Assembly: GCF_003002925.1 (NCBI RefSeq) | Contig: NZ_PVTK01000011.1 | Span: 1 to 64,000, forward strand | Length of the DNA: 64,000 nucleotides | DNA from: Vreelandella songnenensis | Lineage (GTDB): Bacteria > Pseudomonadota > Gammaproteobacteria > Pseudomonadales > Halomonadaceae | Direction: 5' to 3' | Part shown: one piece after another, positions 42,537-51,926 of the stretch | Layout: each line of letters starts with the position of its first letter | How positions within the stretch are numbered: the first letter of the stretch is position 1 | Position numbers and translations under genes: made by a program | Notes under the pieces: model-generated | What the model saw: the letters and a program-made list of their open reading frames with translations, nothing else | Told to the model about the DNA's origin: nothing | The model's database searches: none

Positions 42537-45500
42537 ATGCTCAACGCTAAAAAAATGCGTGACTCTGCCACCTGGCAAACTGATCTTGATACGCTGATGG
42601 CGCAGGTGAGCGACCACTATATTGTGGACGAAGAAACCTACGTGGGTGAGCTGATCAAGCTGCTGGATACGGATCGCGAAGACTTCGCTCGCATTGAGGC
42701 CAACACGGCGGCGCTGATCCGTGATGTCCGCAAGATGGACACGGCCGTGGATACCATCGATGAGCTTTTACAACAGTACAGCCTGGATACTCACGAAGGC
42801 CTGATGCTGATGTGCCTGGCCGAAGCCATGCTGCGTATTCCAGATAAAGCGACCGCCGATGCCCTGATTGAAGACAAGCTTGGCCCGGCCGACTGGCAAT
42901 CCTATGCAGGCAAGAGTGAATCCTGGATGGTGAATGCCTCCACCTGGGGTCTGCTGATGACCGGCCGGGTCCTGAAGCTTGACCACCCAAGGGATGGCCA
43001 GCCCGCCACCTTTATCAACCGCATGGTCAACCGCATGGGCGAGCCGGTCATTCGCCGCGCCATGGTCGAAGCCATGAAGATCATGGGCAAGCAGTTCGTG
43101 CTGGGCCGGGATATCGATGAAGCCCTGAAGCGCTCCAAGCCGCTGTTCAACAAAGGCTATACCTACTCCTACGATATGCTGGGCGAAGCGGCGCGCACCC
43201 GCGATGACGCCAAGCGCTACTTCGACGACTACGCCCGCGCCATCGAGCAGGTAGGCAAGACCTCCCAGCGCCTGAGCGACAAGACGCCGAAGCCTTCGGT
43301 CTCGATCAAGCTTTCCGCGCTTCACCCGCGCTACGAGTTTGGCCGCCGCGAGCAGGTGCTGGCGGAGCTGGTGGATACGGTCATCAAACTGGTCACCAAG
43401 GCCCGCGAGCTGGACGTGGCCGTGACCATCGATGCCGAAGAGGTCGACCGCCTGGAGCTTTCGCTGGAAGTGTTCCGTGCCGTGTACGAAAGCAGCGCCG
43501 TCAAGGGCTGGGGCCACTTTGGTCTGGTAGTACAGGCCTACTCCAAGCGGGCGCTGCCGGTACTGCACTATCTCAACCGCCTGGCCGAACAGCAGGGCGA
43601 CGAGATTCCTCTGCGTCTGGTAAAAGGCGCCTACTGGGACAGTGAGATCAAGGAGTCCCAGCAGCTGGGCGTAGACGGCTATCCGGTGTATACCCGCAAG
43701 GCATGTACTGATGTCGCCTATCTGGCCTGCGCCCAGTTCCTGCTCTCCAAGGATACCCTGGGACGTATCTTCCCGCAGTTTGCCACCCACAATGCCCACA
43801 CGGTTACGACCATTCTGGAGCTGGCCAATCACGATAGCCGTCCGTTCGAGTTCCAGCGCCTGCACGGCATGGGCGAAGCGCTTTATGACGCCGCCCTCGC
43901 CCGCGCGCCGAAAGGTACTTACTGCCGCATCTATGCCCCGGTCGGCGCCCATAAGGATCTGCTTCCCTACCTGGTACGTCGCCTGCTGGAAAACGGCGCC
44001 AACTCCTCCTTCGTTCACCAGCTGGTTGACCCGGAGGTGCCGGTCGAGTGGCTGTGCCAGCATCCGATCGAGACCCTGCGCAAGCAGAAATCGCTGACCA
44101 ATACGCGCATTCCGCTGCCCCGCGATATCTACGGGCCGAAGCGGCCCAACTCGCGCGGCGTCAACCTGAACGTGCGCAGCCACTTCTATCCGCTGATGGA
44201 GAAGATGGCCACCTTCATGGACAAGCAGTATCCGGCCAAGCCGCTGCTGGCCTTTGACGTGGCCGACGATGCTGCCAACACGCACCAGGTGACCTCGCCC
44301 TTTGATCGTCGTCAGAGCGTGGGCAGCGTGCAGTGGACCACCCAGGAGCAGGCCGCCAAGGCGCTGGACGCCGCCTGGGAAGCCTTCCCGCGCTGGGAAG
44401 CCACACCGGTGGCCGAGCGCGCCGCCGTACTGCGCCGTCTGGCCGACCTGATGGAAGACAACATGCCGGAGCTGATGACCCTTTGCTCGCGCGAAGGTGG
44501 CAAGCTTCTGACCGACGGCGTGGACGAGATCAAGGAAGCGGTGGATTTCTGCCGCTACTACGCCATGCGTGCCGAGGAGTCATTGGGCGCGCCGATCGAA
44601 CTACCCGGCCCGACCGGCGAATCCAACCGGCTGATCATGGGCGGTAAAGGCGTGTTTGCCGCGATCAGCCCCTGGAACTTCCCGGTGGCTATCTTCTGCG
44701 GTCAGATTGTTGCCGCAGCCGTTGCCGGCAACACCGTGCTTGCCAAGCCCGCCGAGCAAACTTCCATCGTGGCTCATCGGGTCATTGAACTGCTTTACGA
44801 AGCCGGCCTGCCCCGGGATGTGGTGCAACTGCTGCCGGGCGACGGCCCGACGGTGGGTAGCGTGCTGACGTCCGATCCACGCATTACCGGCGTGGTATTT
44901 ACCGGCGGCACCGACACCGCGCAGATCATCAACCGCGCTCTGGCCGCCCGCGAAAATGCCCCGCTGCCCACACTGATTGCCGAGACCGGCGGCATGAACG
45001 CCATGATCGTCGACTCGACCGCCCTGCCCGAGCAGGTAGTGGTGGATGTGATTCAGTCTGCCTTCCAGAGCGCGGGCCAGCGCTGTTCGGCGCTACGCGT
45101 GCTTTACCTGCAGGATGACGTTGCCGACCGCGTGATCACCATCTTGCAAGGGGCGATGAACGAGTTGCGCATTGGTGACCCGCGCGATCTGGGAACCGAC
45201 GTTGGCCCGGTGATTGACGAAGAGGCACGCAAGGGGCTGCTTGAGCATATCGAAAAGCTCAAGGGTGAAAACCGCATGGTGGCTGAAACGCCCATGGCGG
45301 CCGAGCAGACTCAAAACGGCACCTTCGTGGCGCCGGTTGCCTTTGTCATTGACAGCATCAACTCCCTGACCCGCGAGCAGTTCGGCCCCGTGCTGCATAT
45401 CGTGCGCTACAAGGCCCGCGAGCTTGATCAGGTGATCAAGGATATCAACGGCCGGGGTTATGGCCTGACGTTTGGCGTGCATAGCCGCAATGAATCCTTT

Positions 45501-45728
45501 GCCGCTGAAATAGCGCAGAAAATTCGAGTGGGCAATGTCTATATAAACCGTAATATCATCGGGGCCGTGGTAGGCGTTCAACCCTTTGGCGGCCAAGGGC
45601 TTTCAGGCACAGGCCCCAAAGCGGGCGGACCGCACTACCTGCAGCGCTTCATTACTGAAAAAACCGTCACCAACAATACGGCGGCGCTGGGTGGCAATGC
45701 CTCCCTGCTGGCGCTGGGTGATGACTGA
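42537..45728 (+). CDS. putA: Bifunctional proline dehydrogenase / P5C dehydrogenase
   Basis: 1063 residues. An N-terminal helical arm precedes the FAD proline dehydrogenase barrel (VTIDAEEVDRLELSLEVF, RLVKGAYWDSEIK, FATHNAHTV, EFQRLHGMGEALYD, CRIYAPVGAHKDLLPYLVRR), then an NAD-dependent aldehyde dehydrogenase from about residue 560 (AAISPWNFPVAIFCGQ, ETGGMNAMIVDSTA with Glu, SAGQRCSALRVLY with catalytic Cys). It converts proline to glutamate with channelling between the sites. Unlike the 1320-residue E. coli PutA it has no N-terminal ribbon-helix-helix domain and no C-terminal extra domain, so it cannot repress its own genes. A preceding AraC regulator probably controls it. Confidence 0.95.
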   Translation: MLNAKKMRDSATWQTDLDTLMAQVSDHYIVDEETYVGELIKLLDTDREDFARIEANTAALIRDVRKMDTAVDTIDELLQQYSLDTHEGLMLMCLAEAMLRIPDKATADALIEDKLGPADWQSYAGKSESWMVNASTWGLLMTGRVLKLDHPRDGQPATFINRMVNRMGEPVIRRAMVEAMKIMGKQFVLGRDIDEALKRSKPLFNKGYTYSYDMLGEAARTRDDAKRYFDDYARAIEQVGKTSQRLSDKTPKPSVSIKLSALHPRYEFGRREQVLAELVDTVIKLVTKARELDVAVTIDAEEVDRLELSLEVFRAVYESSAVKGWGHFGLVVQAYSKRALPVLHYLNRLAEQQGDEIPLRLVKGAYWDSEIKESQQLGVDGYPVYTRKACTDVAYLACAQFLLSKDTLGRIFPQFATHNAHTVTTILELANHDSRPFEFQRLHGMGEALYDAALARAPKGTYCRIYAPVGAHKDLLPYLVRRLLENGANSSFVHQLVDPEVPVEWLCQHPIETLRKQKSLTNTRIPLPRDIYGPKRPNSRGVNLNVRSHFYPLMEKMATFMDKQYPAKPLLAFDVADDAANTHQVTSPFDRRQSVGSVQWTTQEQAAKALDAAWEAFPRWEATPVAERAAVLRRLADLMEDNMPELMTLCSREGGKLLTDGVDEIKEAVDFCRYYAMRAEESLGAPIELPGPTGESNRLIMGGKGVFAAISPWNFPVAIFCGQIVAAAVAGNTVLAKPAEQTSIVAHRVIELLYEAGLPRDVVQLLPGDGPTVGSVLTSDPRITGVVFTGGTDTAQIINRALAARENAPLPTLIAETGGMNAMIVDSTALPEQVVVDVIQSAFQSAGQRCSALRVLYLQDDVADRVITILQGAMNELRIGDPRDLGTDVGPVIDEEARKGLLEHIEKLKGENRMVAETPMAAEQTQNGTFVAPVAFVIDSINSLTREQFGPVLHIVRYKARELDQVIKDINGRGYGLTFGVHSRNESFAAEIAQKIRVGNVYINRNIIGAVVGVQPFGGQGLSGTGPKAGGPHYLQRFITEKTVTNNTAALGGNASLLALGDD

Positions 45729-45865
45729 ACGACCAGGCGTTCGCTGAGATCGGCAACGTCAATAGATAAAAAGGGTTAACAACAACAAGGCGGCGCCTTA
45801 CCTGCCACGGACAGGAAGGCGCACTAACCTGTCGGAGCTATCCGACTCGATAACAGGAGAACTTC

Positions 45866-47356
45866 ATGGCTATTGGCGTCTGGATCAGCCTTTTTGCTTA
45901 CTTTGCGCTCATGATTGGCATCGGCGTGTATGCCATGCGCACATCAACGTCAACCTCTGAAGATTACGTGCTGGGCGGGCGAACGCTGAGCCCGAAGGTA
46001 GCGGCCCTTTCGGCTGGCGCCTCGGACATGAGCGGCTGGCTGCTGCTTGGCCTGCCGGGCGCGATGTTCGTATCCGGGCTGGGCTCGGCCTGGATCGGCA
46101 TTGGCCTGTTCGTGGGTGCTTTTCTCAACTGGATTCTGGTCGCCCCGCGCCTGCGTGAGCAGACCGTTCACTACGGCAATGCGATCACCATTCCGGCCTT
46201 TCTGGCCAACCGATTCCCCACGCGGGCGATGTCGCTTAGAACGGTATCGGCCATTGTCATCGTTATCTTCTTTGCGGTGTATACGGCGTCCGGCCTGGTG
46301 GCTGGCGGCAAGCTTTTTGAAAGCGCCTTTGCCGGCATCATCAACATTGGCGACATGAGTGACTATGCCCTGGGCGTCATCATTACCCTGGGCGTGGTGC
46401 TTATCTACACCGTGGTGGGCGGCTTTCTGGCCGTGAGCATGACGGACTTCGTGCAGGGCTGCATCATGATGCTGGCGCTGATCATCATGCCGGCGGTAGT
46501 GCTGTTCGGCGAAGGCGGTGGCGGCTTCACCCAGGCGTCGCAGACGCTCAATAGCGTTGACCCCACCCTGCTTTCCTGGACTGATGGGCTGACCTTCATC
46601 GGCTGGCTCTCGGCGGTGACCTGGGGCCTGGGCTACTTTGGCCAGCCGCATATCATCGTGCGTTTCATGGCCATTCGTCACCTGAAAGATGTGCCGACGG
46701 CGCGCAACATCGGTATGGGCTGGATGGCCATTTCGCTGATCGGGGCGGTCTCTCTGGGCATTTTCGGACGGGCCTATGCGATTCGTAACGGCATGGAAAT
46801 TCAGGACCCGGAAACTATCTTCATCATTCTGGCGGAACTGCTGTTCCATCCGCTGATTACCGGCTTCCTGTATGCGGCTCTGCTCGCAGCCGTGATGAGT
46901 ACGATTTCAAGCCAGCTGCTGGTGGCGTCTTCTTCATTGACCGAGGACTTCTACCGCCTGTTCTTGAACAAGCAGGCGTCTGAAAAGCAGACCGTGACCG
47001 TTGGCCGGATAAGCGTTGTGCTGGTGGGTCTGGTGGCCGCCGTCATTGCCTCCAATCCTGACTCTCAGGTGCTGGGGCTTGTGAGTAACGCCTGGGCAGG
47101 CTTTGGCGCCGCGTTCGGTCCGCTGATCCTCTTGTCGCTGATGTGGTCACGCACCAACGGTGCCGGTGCCATCGCAGGTATGATTGTTGGCGCCGCCACG
47201 GTCATGATCTGGATTTCACTGGGCTGGAGCAGCGAGTTCCTGGGTGGCCCCGGTATCTACGAGATCATTCCTGGTTTCATTGCATCGTTTATCGCCATCC
47301 TTGTGGTCAGCTCCATCACGGCGGACTCAGGCGAATATCAGCATATCGAGCGCTAA
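45866..47356 (+). CDS. putP: Sodium/proline symporter
   Basis: 496 residues, SSS-family symporter with about 13 helices. Seen: LGGRTLSPKVAALSAGASDMSGWLLLGLPGA in pieces (Na+ site region with Ser residues), NAITIPAFLANRF, WGLGYFGQPHIIVRFMAI and ATVMSTISSQLLVASSSLTED-like AAVMSTISSQLLVASSS. It imports proline with sodium for both catabolism and osmoprotection. Lies 137 bp after putA on the same strand; that gap holds a GCGCCTT/AAGGCGC hairpin. AGGAGA precedes the ATG. A good terminator follows. Confidence 0.94.
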   Translation: MAIGVWISLFAYFALMIGIGVYAMRTSTSTSEDYVLGGRTLSPKVAALSAGASDMSGWLLLGLPGAMFVSGLGSAWIGIGLFVGAFLNWILVAPRLREQTVHYGNAITIPAFLANRFPTRAMSLRTVSAIVIVIFFAVYTASGLVAGGKLFESAFAGIINIGDMSDYALGVIITLGVVLIYTVVGGFLAVSMTDFVQGCIMMLALIIMPAVVLFGEGGGGFTQASQTLNSVDPTLLSWTDGLTFIGWLSAVTWGLGYFGQPHIIVRFMAIRHLKDVPTARNIGMGWMAISLIGAVSLGIFGRAYAIRNGMEIQDPETIFIILAELLFHPLITGFLYAALLAAVMSTISSQLLVASSSLTEDFYRLFLNKQASEKQTVTVGRISVVLVGLVAAVIASNPDSQVLGLVSNAWAGFGAAFGPLILLSLMWSRTNGAGAIAGMIVGAATVMIWISLGWSSEFLGGPGIYEIIPGFIASFIAILVVSSITADSGEYQHIER

Positions 47357-47373
47357 AAGCCTTACCGCGAGCG

Positions 47374-47409
47374 AAAAGGCCACCCCGTGACATCACGGGG
47401 AGGCCTTTT
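47374..47409 (+). terminator. Intrinsic terminator of putP
   Basis: Stem AAAAGGCC-A-CCCCGTGA with TCACGGGG-A-GGCCTTTT, loop CA, ending in TTTT. Confidence 0.88.
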
Positions 47410-47511
47410 GCATTCAGCACTGCCAATAACCCTGCACAGTGCACAAGCCCTCTGACCACCCACCCCGTTCTGATTCATGCCTCCGCCAGCGCATCACTCT
47501 TTGCTTCAGGT

Positions 47512-47530
47512 CAATAACACCGTGTTATTG
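47512..47530. promoter_or_regulatory. Perfect palindrome upstream of ompW
   Basis: CAATAACACCGTGTTATTG: 9-bp arms around a single C, 77 bp before the OmpW ATG. The size and symmetry suit a dimeric regulator. It is not an FNR/ANR, Fur or Zur consensus as I know them. Confidence 0.6.
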
Positions 47531-47606
47531 CGCCGATACACTACCTCCATGATTCGCAACGATTTAAATCATTCACCGGAATCACGTTAACGGCAGGAGC
47601 AATGCT

Positions 47607-48233
47607 ATGCGCCACTCATCACTTCCTATTTTATTTGTAACCGGCCTCGCCGCCGCGTCACTGCTGGCCAGCACCCAGGCACTCGCCTACGGCGCGGGCG
47701 ATTTCTTTACCCGTGTAGGGGTCGCCAAGGTATCCCCTAAAGGCGATAACGGCACGCTCGCCAACGGCGCTTTTTCAGTAGATGTACAGGATAAAACTGA
47801 TTTTGCCTTTACCCTTGGCTATCGCTTTCACGACAAGCTAGGTGTTGAACTACTGGCCGCACGCCCGTTTGAGCATGACATCGCGCTTAACGGGGATAAC
47901 CTTGCGTCTACCAAGCACCTTCCGCCCACGCTGACACTGCAGTACTACCCGCTAGGCGGCACTGCGTCCCGCGTGCAGCCTTATGTTGGCGCAGGCGTCA
48001 ACTACACACGTTTCTCAAGCGAGCATCTGGCGATTGGCGAGCTTGATCTGGAAAATTCCTGGGGAGCAGCAGGTCAGGTGGGCGTGGATCTGGTGATAGA
48101 CGATCACTGGGCGCTGAATGCTGCCGCCTGGTATCTGGATATCAACACCGATGCCACTATCAACGGCGCCGCCGCAGGCTCTGTGGATATCGACCCGGTC
48201 GTGGTCATGGGTGGGCTAAGCTACCGCTTTTAA
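47607..48233 (+). CDS. ompW: OmpW family outer membrane protein
   Basis: 208 residues with signal peptide (SLLASTQALA-Y, cleavage near 27). The mature protein is an eight-stranded beta barrel: AGDFFTRVGVAKVSPKGD, DFAFTLGYRFHDKLGVELLA, LPPTLTLQYYPLGG, VQPYVGAGVNYTRFSSE, and the end VVVMGGLSYRF with terminal Phe. OmpW channels pass small hydrophobic molecules and respond to stress and oxygen in other bacteria. AGGAG lies 6 nt before the ATG. A palindrome upstream and a terminator downstream make it a single-gene unit. Confidence 0.92.
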   Translation: MRHSSLPILFVTGLAAASLLASTQALAYGAGDFFTRVGVAKVSPKGDNGTLANGAFSVDVQDKTDFAFTLGYRFHDKLGVELLAARPFEHDIALNGDNLASTKHLPPTLTLQYYPLGGTASRVQPYVGAGVNYTRFSSEHLAIGELDLENSWGAAGQVGVDLVIDDHWALNAAAWYLDINTDATINGAAAGSVDIDPVVVMGGLSYRF

Positions 48234-48256
48234 CTGAACGGACTGGACGCTTTTGC

Positions 48257-48290
48257 CACCGGGCCTGCCATCGTGCAGGCCCGGTGTTTT
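48257..48290 (+). terminator. Intrinsic terminator of ompW
   Basis: Stem CACCGGGCCTGC/GCAGGCCCGGTG with CATCGT loop, then TTTT. It also stands at the 3' end of the convergent yqcC-like gene. Confidence 0.88.
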
Positions 48291-48294
48291 ATGG

Positions 48295-48627
48295 TTAGTT
48301 ATCCGTCACCAGCTGGTCGACCTTCTCAAAAGCGCGCACCACCAGCAGGTGGTCACTGGCCCGCAGCTTTTCCTGAATCATGTAGGCGGCCATGGCCGGG
48401 GCTACATCGCACTTGGCAGGCATGGGCGCTTTCGCTTCAACAAGCGCGTTGAGCCTGGCTACAAACACAAAGCGCACCCACTGTGGGAGCGACATGGTGT
48501 CGATACAAAAAGGCTCCTGGCTTGCAAAGGCACTGGCCTCGGGAGTCGGGACGCGCCACAGATTGGCGGCCTTCATGGCGGCTTCAAGCTCGAGAAGCGC
48601 GGTTTGAAGCTGTTGATGGACGCTCAT
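48295..48627 (-). CDS. yqcC: YqcC family protein (DUF446)
   Basis: 110 residues. LQTALLELEAAMKAANLWR, FASQEPFCIDTMSLPQWVRFVFVARLNALVE and a C-terminal EKVDQLVTD match YqcC of E. coli. Helical, soluble, unknown function. ATG 48627 with AAGG 5 nt before is preferred to the GTG two codons upstream. In E. coli yqcC neighbours the pseudouridine synthase truC; that partner is not here. Confidence 0.8.
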   Translation of the reverse strand: MSVHQQLQTALLELEAAMKAANLWRVPTPEASAFASQEPFCIDTMSLPQWVRFVFVARLNALVEAKAPMPAKCDVAPAMAAYMIQEKLRASDHLLVVRAFEKVDQLVTDN

Positions 48628-48913
48628 AAACACCTTGGTAAGATCATTTTTGGGTTGACCCCATTATCCCAACTCTGCAGTCGAGTTGCCACTTATACCC
48701 CGCCAACAAGGGTTACTCACAGATTCACAGAAAACCTGCAAGAGCCTGTGGATAAACTATGGAAAGGTCTCGCCAGCGCTACTCTCAGAAGGCTTTCGCA
48801 AAGTTGTTCATTTTTTGACCATACAGGTAACAAAGCAAGGATTTATCAGCCGTTTCGGCTGACACCGCGAAAGGGGCAAGGTAGAGTGCAAACTTGCAAT
48901 GCGGAAGGACATC

Positions 48914-49948
48914 ATGCAACCAATTCAGACCATTGAAGATTTTTTTACACGCAGCGGCGCTGAAGTTTCGCTCTACCACATGGGCCGACGCGTGGCACCT
49001 CTTTCACGCGAGACGCTTGCCGAATTCGAGCAGGGCCAACGGCCATGGCCCGAGCCCTGGCAGGGCCAGGCGCGCTTGGCCGCCGTATTCAGCCTGGGCG
49101 ACATGCCGGAGCCTGCCATCTGGTTCCTGGCGCTTCCCCTGGATGAACAGGGGATGCTCTCTCCTGCCCAGCGTGATGGCTTTCTAAATCGACTGATGGA
49201 AACGCTGGGTAAAAATGTTTCAGCGATGGATCACAACGCTAAAGACGTGGACCATTTTATGAAGGATAATCCGCTCGCCTTTACGCCCAGCGTGACCTTC
49301 CAGGCAATGCTTAACGCCCATGCCACTCATGCGAAAGGCCTGCCGGCAAGCCAGCATTTCGAGCCGGTCGACGCTTATCTGAGCGGCCAGCTGGCCATCG
49401 ATTGGCAGGCGCTGGGGCTGCAGGGAATCGCCGATTATGCGGTTCGCCTGGATGCCGAGCAGAGTGATGTGCTGGCATCGCGGCTTGGAACACTGCCCAC
49501 TAGCGTTGTGCATTCACTCTGCTACTGTTTAGAGCATCAGTCACTGGCAACGCCGCTGGTCGTAGCGCTTCGCAAGCGTGGCGAACAGGCGGCGAGTGAA
49601 GGCGATATGGAAACGCTGTGTGCCTGTATTCGCGCGGTCGGAAGCTCTGATGCATCGGACGTGGGCACGTGGTACTCAAGCTTGCTGGATGATCCGCATG
49701 CCTGTGGCCCTGACGTTCTGGCGGCCATCGCCGGGCGTGGCTGGCCGCTGCTTGAAGATGCATACCGACTGCCGCTCTTTCTTGATCGCCTGGCAGACGA
49801 CGAACGCACCAATTTTGCCAGCGTGGTTCGCGACATTGCCCTGATACCTCGCCTGCGCCTGCCTGTCATGCTGGCGCTGCGCGATGCGCCGGAAGGCTCG
49901 GCTGTTCAACGTCGACTTGCCGCCATGACACAGGCGGTCAAACGCTGA
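48914..49948 (+). CDS. DUF3549 family protein
   Basis: 344 residues, MQPIQTIEDFFTRSGAEVSLYHMGRRVAPL at the start in pieces, then repetitive helical sequence. Matches DUF3549, a soluble family of unknown function restricted mainly to Pseudomonas, Halomonas and relatives. GGAAGG precedes the ATG at 48914; the ATG five codons earlier lacks spacing. It is followed 35 bp later by rimB and rimK on the same strand, so an operon is possible. Confidence 0.78.
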   Translation: MQPIQTIEDFFTRSGAEVSLYHMGRRVAPLSRETLAEFEQGQRPWPEPWQGQARLAAVFSLGDMPEPAIWFLALPLDEQGMLSPAQRDGFLNRLMETLGKNVSAMDHNAKDVDHFMKDNPLAFTPSVTFQAMLNAHATHAKGLPASQHFEPVDAYLSGQLAIDWQALGLQGIADYAVRLDAEQSDVLASRLGTLPTSVVHSLCYCLEHQSLATPLVVALRKRGEQAASEGDMETLCACIRAVGSSDASDVGTWYSSLLDDPHACGPDVLAAIAGRGWPLLEDAYRLPLFLDRLADDERTNFASVVRDIALIPRLRLPVMLALRDAPEGSAVQRRLAAMTQAVKR

Positions 49949-49983
49949 TCTGGACATTATCAACGAATTGCAAGGAGTGTACC

Positions 49984-50424
49984 GTGAAGGAACTACCCTA
50001 TCAGGCTAAAGCGGTAATTGGCCGTCGTGAGATGGTGACGTTGCCTGAACTGGGTCTTCACCTATGCTGTAAAGCAGACACGGGTGCCCGGACTTCAGCG
50101 CTGCACGCCGAAGAGATTGAAACTCATGAAGATGAGCACGGCCAACTTTGGGTGAGCTTTCTGACCCATAGCGGCGGGCCGACAACGCCTGAACACCGTC
50201 TCAAGCTGCATCTTCATGACCGGCGCCGAGTTACCAGCTCAAACGGACACAGCGAGTGGCGCTACGTGATTCGAACGCCCATGCAGATGGGTCAGCTGAA
50301 CTTTTTCGTTGAACTAACCCTGACCGATCGCAGCAATATGCGCCACCCCATGTTACTTGGACGCCGCGCCATGCGCCGCCTGCTGGTTGCTCCAGGCGCC
50401 GCATTTCTTCATGGCGAGCCTTAA
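49984..50424 (+). CDS. rimB: RimB-like protein (ATP-dependent zinc protease family)
   Basis: 146 residues with a retropepsin-like core: VIGRREMVTLPELGLHLCCKADTGARTSALHA (Asp-Thr-Gly) and HPMLLGRRAMRRLLVAPGAAF, the pattern of the family annotated as ATP-dependent zinc protease or RimK/LysX-like. In Pseudomonas rimA-rimB-rimK, RimB works with RimK in tuning S6 glutamylation. The GTG start has AAGGAG 7 nt before. It lies 40 bp upstream of rimK, supporting the RimB call; the biochemical activity is not obvious from the sequence. Confidence 0.8.
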   Translation: MKELPYQAKAVIGRREMVTLPELGLHLCCKADTGARTSALHAEEIETHEDEHGQLWVSFLTHSGGPTTPEHRLKLHLHDRRRVTSSNGHSEWRYVIRTPMQMGQLNFFVELTLTDRSNMRHPMLLGRRAMRRLLVAPGAAFLHGEP

Positions 50425-50464
50425 CTCAACAATGACTAGCCCTTTTTCTGGCCCGGAGTCCTGA

Positions 50465-51373
50465 ATGCACATCGCTCTTCTTTCTCGTAATCGCAACCTG
50501 TACTCCACTCGGCGCCTTATCGAGGCGGCCGAGGTGCGTGGCCATACCGCACGCGTGGTGGATACGCTGCGCTGCTACATGAGCATCGCCTCGCACCATC
50601 CCTCCATCCATTATAAAGGCCAGGAGATCGAGCCGTTTGACGCGGTCATCCCGCGTATCGGTGCATCGGTCACGTTTTACGGCTGTGCCGTGCTGCGCCA
50701 GTTTGAAATGATGGGCACTTACGTCATCAACGACTCGGTGGCGATCACCCGGTCGCGGGACAAGCTGCGCTCGCTACAGCTGCTTTCACGCAAGGGGCTG
50801 GGGCTACCCATTACCGGCTTCGCCCATTCGCCGGACGATATTCCCGATCTGATTACCATGGTCAAGGGCGCACCGCTGGTCATCAAGCTTCTGGAAGGCA
50901 CCCAGGGTATCGGTGTGGTTCTGGCTGAAACCAACCAGGCGGCGGAATCCGTCATTCAGGCCTTCATGGGCATGAAGACCAATATCATGGTGCAGGAGTA
51001 CATCAAGGAAGCGCGTGGCGCCGATATCCGCTGTTTCGTGATCGGTGACAAGGTCGTGGCCTCCATGAAGCGTCAGGCAGCCGAAGGCGAGTTCCGCTCC
51101 AATCTTCACCGTGGAGGTACTGCGAGCGTTATCCGTATCACGCCGGAAGAGCGCTCGACGGCCATTCGTGCTGCCAAGGCCATGGGGCTCAGCGTGGCGG
51201 GGGTAGATCTTTTGCGCTCCAATCACGGCCCGGTCATCATGGAGGTCAACTCCTCCCCCGGTTTGCAGGGTATCGAGAGCTCTACTGGCAAGGATATCGC
51301 GGGCATGATCATCGAGCATATCGAGAAGAATGCCTCTCCTGTGCGTAAAGCCCCCCCCAAGCCTAAAGGCTAA
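50465..51373 (+). CDS. rimK: Ribosomal protein S6--L-glutamate ligase
   Basis: 302-residue ATP-grasp ligase that adds glutamates to the C-terminus of ribosomal protein S6. Seen: [79 protein letters not shown] (glycine-rich grasp loop), [20 protein letters not shown] and [15 protein letters not shown] (Mg ligands Glu and Asn). The basic end [11 protein letters not shown] is dispensable-looking. Downstream of rimB in the same operon. Confidence 0.95.
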   Translation: MHIALLSRNRNLYSTRRLIEAAEVRGHTARVVDTLRCYMSIASHHPSIHYKGQEIEPFDAVIPRIGASVTFYGCAVLRQFEMMGTYVINDSVAITRSRDKLRSLQLLSRKGLGLPITGFAHSPDDIPDLITMVKGAPLVIKLLEGTQGIGVVLAETNQAAESVIQAFMGMKTNIMVQEYIKEARGADIRCFVIGDKVVASMKRQAAEGEFRSNLHRGGTASVIRITPEERSTAIRAAKAMGLSVAGVDLLRSNHGPVIMEVNSSPGLQGIESSTGKDIAGMIIEHIEKNASPVRKAPPKPKG

Positions 51374-51401
51374 GGGGAAAACCAAAAAATAATCCGCATT
51401 A

Positions 51402-51428
51402 GGGGTGGCAAATCGTCGCTGCCACCCC
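51402..51428. other. Hairpin after rimK
   Basis: GGGGTGGCA/TGCCACCCC, 9-bp stem with 9-nt loop, no T run. It may stall polymerase or protect the rimK mRNA 3' end; the next gene starts 34 bp later. Confidence 0.4.
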
Positions 51429-51461
51429 CACAATCTGCGTCACCGAAGGAGGTAGACGCTC

Positions 51462-51908
51462 ATGTTTCTCGACAATCGCCAAGTGGCGATGGACAGCGTG
51501 CTGGAAGCGCTGGCCGACAGCATTGATTATTTCCAGGACAATATCGAACGCCTGCGCCCCTCGCTGCGCGATGCGCTGAAACCGCACTATACGGCCCGGC
51601 TGAAACAGATGCGCAAGTTGCAGGAACTTGCCCGTGCGCACCTGAAGATGTTGCCTCGTGATGCTGACGTTGAGCGCGACGACTTCCTGTGGCTCTGGAG
51701 CCGCCTGAAAAGCTTTGTCGGTAATGATAGCCAGGTACTGATCAACGAGCTTTTAGAGCAGGAGCGCGTGCTGATGCAGGCATTGTCTACCCTATTCACT
51801 CACCCGCTGCCCGACCCGATCGAGCCGGTCGTGGATGAATGCATGCAGGGGTGCCGCCAGCTGATTCGTGAACTTTACGCCTTGCAAAAACGCAAGACGC
51901 ACCGCTGA
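51462..51908 (+). CDS. Hypothetical helical-bundle protein
   Basis: 148 residues, entirely helical by eye, with four amphipathic stretches (DSVLEALADSIDYFQDNIER, LKQMRKLQELARAHLKML, DDFLWLWSRLKSFVGNDSQ, ECMQGCRQLIRELYALQKRK). It resembles the ferritin-like/DUF2383 four-helix bundles in pattern, but I see no metal-ligand ExxH motif, so the family call is tentative. GAAGGAGG stands 8 nt before the ATG. Convergent with the SanA-like gene. Confidence 0.6.
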   Translation: MFLDNRQVAMDSVLEALADSIDYFQDNIERLRPSLRDALKPHYTARLKQMRKLQELARAHLKMLPRDADVERDDFLWLWSRLKSFVGNDSQVLINELLEQERVLMQALSTLFTHPLPDPIEPVVDECMQGCRQLIRELYALQKRKTHR

Positions 51909-51926
51909 TATCCGGGGTCCTGATAC

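Noticed and set aside
42768..44285. 505-codon minus-strand open frame inside putA
   Set aside because: Shadow of putA codon bias; no recognisable domains and the plus-strand gene is unmistakable.
45778..45790. AACAACAACAAGG between putA and putP, like a Crc/Hfq CA motif
   Set aside because: It lies about 75 nt from the putP start, not over the ribosome site, and no other Crc sign is present in the window.
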